Assembly (NCBI GenBank): GCA_003427395.1
Contig: BFEA01000112.1
Location: 1,223,114 to 1,246,506 of the forward strand
Reading direction: 5' to 3'
DNA length: 23,393 nucleotides
Source of the DNA: Chara braunii
Taxonomy: Eukaryota; Streptophyta; Charophyceae; Charales; Characeae
Below the pieces are notes generated by a model. It saw only the letters and a list, made by a program, of their open reading frames with translations. It ran no database searches and was not told where the DNA came from. Shown here piece after piece: positions 17,205 to 23,393 of the stretch (its first letter is position 1; each line of letters opens with the position of its first letter). The translations under genes were made by a program, and so were the position numbers.

Positions 17205-19640
17205 AATATTCGGGCCATCAAGTTTGACCCCTTCCATTTCATATGTACATTTTCTCAACCATATAGCCCACATGACAACCCTTTCCCCAATTGTGAAGAG
17301 ATTTTGTGTGAATTCCTAAAGACGTTCCGAAGTCCATGATTCCAATAGGATAGCCCTCCACCGCCATGGCCATGGTATAAGTGGTCCTAATTGAGACCAT
17401 ATACGGTCTCACCATCCCCATAGCCATATAGATCATGGGCATTGCATAAATAAATGCTCAATAGTTTCGGGGATTTGTTAGATGGAAAATGGAGTCTTAC
17501 AAAATTTGCACCATCGAGAATCTATTCTTTTATTTTATAGAGAGGATTTGTCCATCAACAAATCATTAGTGGGTAGGCATCGATGTTCAATTTGTCATTG
17601 GAGTAGTACAATCTTGGCAGGTTTGAATTTCATCGAGTTGAACCACTTGATTGGTTTTATATTTGGTTGGCGGAGATTAAGATGTTTCATCCATCTTGCT
17701 GATACTTTATCTTTTAGATTTATTTTCACTCTTAACATTCTATAAGTTGATTTCACTGTAAGGGTGTGGAGAAACCGCTTATAATCTCTATTAATTATCT
17801 TATGTTTGTTTGGCGAACTTCATATTCAGTTAATTGGATCAAAAGGTAGTTCAAAAATCAGAGAGAGGTCTGAAGGTCAACCATGGATCTTTCTTGCTTA
17901 ATATAATTCTACAAATGTGATGGACCTGTACCCGTTTTGTTTGACCATCTCCTTTAAGGATGAGAGTGTGATATTGTGAAAGCTCGTACAATTCCAAGAG
18001 TACGTCCTCACTTGAGAATTTGTCTAGCATGTTCCCAATTCCATAGGGATGATTCTTGATTGCTACCCAATTATTGATTACCATCTTTTGTTCTTCACGG
18101 AAAATTTGAACCCATTCCAGAGGTATTAGTTCCCAAAAAATAAATTTGAACCCTTTTTTAGGATGATGAAAATAACGGAGACGTTCCTTCAATATAGGTA
18201 AAGCAATCCAATCATTTTTTTCAACAATCATACAAGTATTTCATTTTTAAGATTTCTTCTTTGACCCTACTCCAGGGAAAATCCCCCTTGGGGGTCTTTG
18301 ATCCATCGATCATTGAAGAGAGGTTGTTGGCACACCTCTTCCCATCTATCTGAGGAAATCTTGTCATTCAAAGGTAATTTTCTCCATGTTTTGAGCCAGG
18401 AGACTAAAAAAAAATCCTTGCAAAGATCGTCTCTAGCTGCATGTTTATCAGAGGGTACTTTCCCTTGTTGACCTTTATGTGTATTCTTAGAAATAGACCA
18501 TGAGCTAGACTACCAGCCGAGCCGCCCGGGTCACCCTATTTTCCTGGACGGCGCAGTCGTGCAAGGACCAGCGATAGTCCTAAAAAAAAAAAAAAAAAAA
18601 AAACAAATCAGAAAAAACCTATGATGTTGTGCAGAAAGATAAACTGAACAACTTTTGTCTCAGGGTCACGTCAAAATTCTTTACCAAATTTAAAATAAAA
18701 AATGAAGTTAAAAAATAAATTTTAATTTTTTATTTATTTTTGGCCCGGCCGGGCAAGTGGCCCTGGGCCACTCTGGTAGCCTAGACCATGAGCAATTTTC
18801 CAGCCAGAGAAGAGGGAACGTCATTTCTGATGTTTTGGGAGCTAAATGTTTGATCTGCTCTTAAGCAAGTGTTGCGCATGGAGTTTGTGGGTTAAAAAGA
18901 AGATGCTTTATCGACTGGATAGATAAAGGTATGGTTTGAGTAGCTGGGTCAATTACCCTCAGCCCACCCCTAATTTAGGCTGAATAACCAATTGCCAGAC
19001 ACCTCTACTGATCACATTCTTCAATTCATGGTTGCCTCTTCATAGGAAGGCCGATAACTATCATTGAAATGTTCTAAGCGTTGCCTTATCCAGAGTCATA
19101 TGGCATACTTATATCAAATGGAGACAAGGATGGCATTATTGATAGCTAAGGTATGACCTAGTAATGAAGCATGTTTATTCTTCCATAATTCAAACATAAT
19201 TTGAGCATTTTGAGTAAACCATTCATTGCTATTCTTTTGTTTTTCTTCTGCAAAAAGAGAAATTCGCAATACTTTGATAGGAGTGTCTAGGGGAAGCCAC
19301 TTGACACGGGGTAGACAAAAGGTCTACCTCCTTGATGGTGATCCACCAACCCACGGTCTTATTTCCCAATTAATCTTCATGTCAGATAGGCGGGAAAACT
19401 TATCCATCAGTTTTTTAATTTCCTCTAAATTTGCTTAAGATGCATCCACCATGAGAGATAGATCACAGGCGAAGAGAGAGCAAGCCGGGATGACATCCTC
19501 AGGTACGGAAGAGACCTGGATATTTTTTATATCCTTGTGATGGCAAAGGTTTGTTGCTAGTGCTTCCATAATAATTACAAAAGGTAGGGAACCATCGGAT
19601 CTCCTTGCCTAACTGATCTTTGCAATCGTAGATTTTTTTT
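17201..19640 (-). pseudogene. LINE ORF2 remnant, copy 2, with reverse transcriptase
   Basis: Minus-strand pieces run from the reverse transcriptase to the C-terminus. VRQGDPM.PYLFVIIMEAL lies near 19600, and LFACDLSLMVDAS follows, where the catalytic F/YADD box reads FACD (19462-19473), so an aspartate is lost. Then come KINW, HTLAINNAIL, WEEVCQQPLF (about 18330), IPLEWVQIFREE (about 18110), TKRVQVHHICRI and VVMWAIWLRKC (about 17260). Matching pieces in the same order in the 3.0-4.6 kb copy define one family. Many stops and frameshifts are present. The N-terminal half, with the endonuclease, is missing; similarity stops at an A/T run near 19630. An inserted element occupies 18506-18783. Confidence 0.8.
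18496..18793. mobile_element. 10-bp-TSD element, copy b (278 bp), nested in the LINE
   Basis: The duplication GACCATGAGC (18496-18505, 18784-18793) flanks TAGACTACCAG and CTGGTAGCCTA. It is in reverse orientation relative to 12778-13058 and alignable along its length. Removing it rejoins LINE sequence, so it inserted after the LINE. Confidence 0.9.
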
Positions 19641-19709
19641 TTTTTTTTAAGCTTTTATGTACAGGTATCTGCAAACACCTGATGGGATTGTGTCGGGATC
19701 ATGACATGA

Positions 19710-19743
<34 letters not shown>

Positions 19744-19746
19744 GTA

Positions 19747-20395
19747 CAGGGTTGCCAGGCCGAATGTACGAAGACCGTTAAGCTGACCCCCGAACATTTG
19801 GGTCCCCGTACGGGGCCCGAACCTGAAAGGGTTTGGATTCGGCAAAAAAATGTTTTGGCACCTAAATATTATTATTTTTTTTTGAACTTTTTTGTGTGAG
19901 TTCTTTGTGATGTAAGGTATCTCCCTCTGAATTTTGAAGTCATTCTGTTCAGCCAAATAAACAAGAAAAATCGGCACAACTGGTGGTGTCAAAACTTTCT
20001 TGCACTCATTAATTTGTTTTTTTGTTCTTCTGACTTTTTGTTTCTCCTTTATTTCGGGGCATGAAAAAAATTATTATTTTTTCAAACTTTATTTGTAAAT
20101 TCTCTATTCTGTAAGCTACAGATATATAAAATTTCATGGCATTTGTCACAGCCAAAAAAAAATGAAACATTGCCAAAGATGGCGGTGTCAAAAACGTGCT
20201 CGCCCACTCAATAATTTAGTTCTCGTTTTTTTTTTTCCTAATTTTTATTATTATTATTTAGTTTTAGACTTTTAGTAGGGTTTTTTTTTTTTTTTTTGGG
20301 TCCGCGTTCGGCCGCACGGCCGAACGTGTCGAGAGGAGTCCCCGAACGTTCGAGCGTTTGGGTTCAGGCGTTCGCCCCGTCCCGAGCGCCAACAA
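19747..20395 (+). mobile_element. AT-tract element, copy B (about 645 bp, eroded)
   Basis: It starts CAGGGTTGCCAGGCCG next to (AT)n and ends in the CGTTCGG-word region, losing the final GGTTACCCTG. It has the same orientation as copy A. It lacks the conserved interior block, so it is an internal deletion derivative. Confidence 0.75.
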
Positions 20396-20405
20396 TATAT
20401 ATATA

Positions 20406-21157
20406 CAGGGTAACCGGCGTTCGGGACGGATCCAACGCCCGAACGTATGGGACCCCTTGAGGATCCGTTCGGCCGTTCGGGCCGAACGCGGACCCAAAAA
20501 AAAAAAAAAAAAAAAAAAAAAAAACGTTATCAAAAAAATCTGAAAAACAAACATGTTATGGAGAAAAATAAACTAAACAAGATTTGCCTGAGCATTACAT
20601 CCGAATTCCTTACCAAATTTGAAATAAAAATAAAATACAGAAAACAAATACTAATAATAAAAATAAATAAAAATAAAAAGAGAATTAAATTTAGTGAGTG
20701 CGCGAGCATGTTTTCGACACGGCCATCTTTGGCGATTTTTCATTTTTTTTGGCATAGCTAAATGCCCTATAAATTTAAAGATGTGTACTTCACATAATAC
20801 AAAACCCACTAAACAATTTTCAAAAAATAACAAAATTCCTTAGACCCCGAACTAAAGTGAAAACAAAAAGTAAAAAATGAAAAAATAAGTGGGCGAGCAC
20901 GTTTTGACACCGCCATCTTTGGCGATTTTTAATTCTTATTTGGCTCAGCCAAATGACTTGAAAATTTACAGGCATGTACCTCACGTCATTGACAACTCAC
21001 AAACAAAAATTCAGAAAAAAAGCATTATTTTTAGACCCCGAAATAATGTTTGGCGGGGGCCGAACGCCGTCGGGTTCGAACCCCGTACTGGACCCCGAAC
21101 GCCCGTACGTACGGAGGTCTGCCCGGGGACCTCCGTACGTACGGGCTGATTACCCTG
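20406..21157 (-). mobile_element. AT-tract element, copy C (752 bp)
   Basis: It starts CAGGGTAACC and ends TACCCTG with AT repeats outside. In reverse complement it matches copy A throughout, including the 18-bp stem (21102-21119 with 21128-21145) and the interior block (about 20550-20620). It shares its left AT tract with the right side of copy B, so the two are head to head. Confidence 0.85.
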
Positions 21158-21724
21158 TATATATATATATATATATCACCAATCTGCTCTTGCTCCGGCA
21201 AATTGTCCCCTGACTCCCCTCAATGAAGAGCAGACATGGAGCACATGGTCTGATAGACTGCCTGACAGCACTCTAGATCGGGAGGTGGTGCGATGCGGCC
21301 TGGTGTTCCTTGACAAGTAAAGCCCTACCATGAAACCCAGCCATACTGTTTCTGGGACATACAGCAAAGATACCGACAACCTTGGACACCTTTGACCCAA
21401 CCCTGTTCATGTACACCGACCACGTCCTCCTGACAATCTGGCGTGCCAGATGCTCACACGAAAGAGACGAGCACAGTTTTGGATGCATGCAAGCAAAACA
21501 ACAAATTGTAGGAACACTGGGATCCAGTACGGAGACTTTGAACGCGCTTAAAAGAAACTTGCAAAACAACTCTAGTTCACGTACAGCAATAAGAAGAAGA
21601 AAAGAAAGGTGCAATGACCAAAGATATGAAAGAGGAACACCATTGCCAATGGCAGTGGTGCTCAGCTCATGCCTTCTTCATACTATTGCCAGCAAGACCC
21701 TCTCATCCGTCTTTTTTGTTTTTA
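21158..21724. other. No recognisable gene
   Basis: Open frames of 113-131 codons occur on both strands (21614-21273 and 21382-21777), but one runs into the neighbouring MITE and neither shows a motif that I recognise. Base composition is more balanced than in the flanks, so a gene fragment cannot be excluded. Confidence 0.35.
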
Positions 21725-21883
21725 TAAAACCACAAGTACTTCCTAGAGTCATGCCCGTTAACGAGCCACAATTTTAGGAACCGTACGCGCCACTACAGGA
21801 GCGCCCAAATTCATCCGACTAGAAAAGTTTCTACCCTTTTGCTTTCCCGCGGCCGATAGCTGCGCCACGTGCTGGTGGTTTAA
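21725..21883. mobile_element. TTAA MITE, copy b (151 bp)
   Basis: ACCACAAGTACTT at the left (21729) and GTGCTGGTGGT at the right (ending 21879) match the copy at 9717-9866, as does the interior (AATTCATCCGACTAGAAA). The right flank is TTAA; the left flank is TAAA, one base off. Confidence 0.8.
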
Positions 21884-22144
21884 GCCCTTATGCAAGGGAT
21901 AAGGGCCCGTGGTGAGGGGACAGGAGGTCAGCATTTGTAAAATGGACAGGGACGACGTGGATGGCCAAATGCATTCATTGCCTAAAGAAGGAAACGAGTT
22001 CGATGCCAGAAAGCCAAACACAGCTGTCAGAGTTCCTCCGTTTCAGGATGCAATGAGGTCTAAAAAAACAAAAAAAAAACAAAGGCACTGCAATGGAAAA
22101 TGGCTTCCTGCCCAAACCAAAAGGGCCAAGAGCTCCGTCCCTGG

Positions 22145-22210
22145 GGTCCCACCATGCCATACGAGATAGAAAGCTCAGCGTTGAGAAAACTCAACGCTGT
22201 AGGTGGGACC
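22145..22210. repeat. Nested hairpin
   Basis: The outer arms are GGTCCCACC (22145-22153) and GGTGGGACC (22202-22210). The inner arms are CAGCGTTGAG (22176-22185) and CTCAACGCTG (22190-22199) with an AAAA loop. A 22-base bulge lies on the left side. The outer arm shares the GGTCCCAC word with MITE families 3A and 3B. Confidence 0.75.
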
Positions 22211-22544
22211 AGACCCCTGGTGTGAGGGGTGAAATGTGCTGTCAACTGTACTGTCACGCCAAAATTGAGATAAAAAAAAAGCGATTCTACATGTTCGAGG
22301 GACACTGCCCTGGGGCCTTGTCCCACGAGCAGCATTGAGGCACGTCCTCGTTGGGTTTTCAGCCCCAAGTGACGGCGCGCGCGACGCTGGAGATGCGATC
22401 TGTTTTGAAAATCGCACGGTCGATTTCCTTAGTCATATAGTCTTGCTATGCCCACCGATATAGCTTATTTTCATTCCAAAAAAACTACGGAAATATTGCA
22501 TCTCTCTATTACAATGCCCCCTACCCTTGCCCTTTCGCGTTGAA
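22211..22544. other. No recognisable gene
   Basis: Nothing is recognised beyond a GC-rich GGCGCGCGCG patch near 22375. Confidence 0.4.
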
Positions 22545-22654
22545 CTACCGTCTTCCCCCGAACATAACGCACCCTAAAAATGAATGTATCATGCTATATT
22601 TCCAGCCAGATACAGCCAAAATAAGGGTGCATTATGTTCGGGGGAAGACGGTAG
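22545..22654. mobile_element. MITE family 1, copy c (110 bp)
   Basis: CTACCGTCTTCCCCCGAAC to GTTCGGGGGAAGACGGTAG, with the same interior as the other two copies (AATGAATGTATC, GCCAGATACAGCC). Confidence 0.9.
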
Positions 22655-23009
22655 CTGAGACATTTTTCCGTCTCAGCTAGCAATGCACCGTCGTTGATTT
22701 TTCGTTGCGTCAATCGTTCTTTTTTTTGTGGGGGGGGCCATCATTATTATTGGTGTCACACCGTTTCGCTTTGCCGTTATTCACGTTATGACGCAGACGA
22801 CCATTTATGCCTATTCCACAGCGTCACACTTACCTGCGCTGCATCACGTCATTGTCTGTATGGGGATGTGAAACTGTCCACATTCATGTGCGCTGGCGGC
22901 CTTTGTGCTCTCACGTTCCCATGCTGCAGCCCATGCAACATCGAGGGACACTGCACATCCGTGCACGCGGACCACGCCTCCACGTTCATTCGCAGACCTT
23001 CAATTTCTG
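22655..23009. other. No recognisable gene
   Basis: There is a plus-strand open frame of 149 codons (22694-23143), but it ends in the CT microsatellite and shows no motif that I recognise. Confidence 0.35.
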
Positions 23010-23015
23010 CCCCCC

Positions 23016-23070
<55 letters not shown>
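23010..23070. repeat. Poly-C followed by (CT)n
   Basis: A C run of about 17 bases runs into about 22 CT units. Confidence 0.95.
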
Positions 23071-23075
<5 letters not shown>

Positions 23076-23121
23076 TACTCACATTTTACGAAATAGAAAA
23101 GAAAAGCACACATATGTCCAA

Positions 23122-23393
23122 GCGGCCTCGCTCAGTTGGTTAGGCATGCAAGTGGCATTCAGGAGGTTGTGGGTTCAAGCCCCATGGCCGCCTGCGGCGC
23201 ACTTAGTGCCAATGGACTGTGATAGTCCTCTGGATACCCCTGATCGGTATTAGCGGGGTCTATGACCAACACGGGTCTGAGTGTGAGCGCGAGTGGGTTG
23301 TGTGTGGTGTGTGGGAGAGTGTTGGCCATAGCCTCTGCTGCTACTCGATGAAGGGTGGGGACGATGAGAAAGGGAGGCACAGCTACTGGCAGG
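23122..23393 (+). repeat. tRNA-derived SINE, different family, running off the end
   Basis: GCGGCC (23122-23127) pairs exactly with GGCCGC (23186-23191) as an acceptor-like stem. Between them are the box A-like CGCTCAGTTGGTTAGGC and box B-like GGGTTCAAGCCCC. The anticodon arm does not fold cleanly, so this is a tRNA-derived SINE head or tRNA pseudogene rather than a working tRNA. An unrelated body with GTGTG words follows to the window end. Confidence 0.65.

Noticed and set aside
16946-17339. Long Ser-Leu and Arg-Glu repeat frames
   Set aside because: They arise from (CT)n and its complement; only the LINE-derived end of one frame has meaning.
23122-23191. Functional tRNA gene
   Set aside because: Acceptor and T arms are plausible, but the anticodon arm does not pair, and the sequence continues into a SINE-like body.

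Overview
The window is eukaryotic, repeat-dominated, non-genic DNA. I see no intact protein-coding gene. What can be recognised is layered transposon debris: a dead Ty3/gypsy chromovirus, two decayed LINEs of one family, at least seven families of short inverted-repeat elements, tRNA-headed SINEs, U6 snRNA-like pseudogenes and long microsatellites. The gypsy pol, the LINE proteins and the low gene density fit a large plant-lineage genome. A charophyte alga such as Chara is my best guess from the general look of the chromovirus C-terminus, but this is recollection and was not searched. Scattered N bases and an embedded library adapter show a short-read draft assembly.

Layout. 1-2243: 3' half of a gypsy element on the minus strand (RNase H, integrase, chromodomain, polypurine tract, start of the 3' LTR). 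2244-3000: microsatellites and A/T tracts. 3040-4560: LINE remnant (minus) with a duplicated 3' end. 4560-5570: nothing recognised. 5571-7265: a 1.7-kb element bounded by homologous inverted ends, holding 48-bp tandem repeats, a TATA box and a 40-bp near-perfect cruciform. 7651-8310: a 111-bp MITE, then a tandem array of hammerhead-ribozyme units, then a tRNA-derived SINE. 8310-9700: nothing recognised apart from small hairpins. 9713-9870: TTAA-flanked MITE. 9976-10802: 124-bp tandem repeats duplicated around a Nextera mate-pair junction adapter. 10861-13905: a U6 retropseudogene and a dense cluster of foldback MITEs. 14313-15122: an element inserted in an (AT)n tract. 15341-15510: a third hammerhead unit, with an apparently intact type III ribozyme. 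15982-16930: SINE head and a U6-like sequence. 17036-19640: microsatellite, then the second LINE, interrupted by a 278-bp element with a 10-bp target duplication. 19747-21157: two more AT-tract elements back to back. 21725-23393: second TTAA MITE, a nested hairpin, third 111-bp MITE, poly-C/(CT)n and a SINE running off the end.

The most exciting content is the hammerhead repeat. It is a roughly 165-bp unit with a full minimal type III hammerhead in one copy and two copies broken at different places, and it looks like a non-coding, retrozyme-like or small-circular-RNA-type repeat. The second is a block of about 70 bp shared by two element families of different length, one with a proven 10-bp target duplication and the other sitting in (AT)n, which suggests one superfamily with two life styles.
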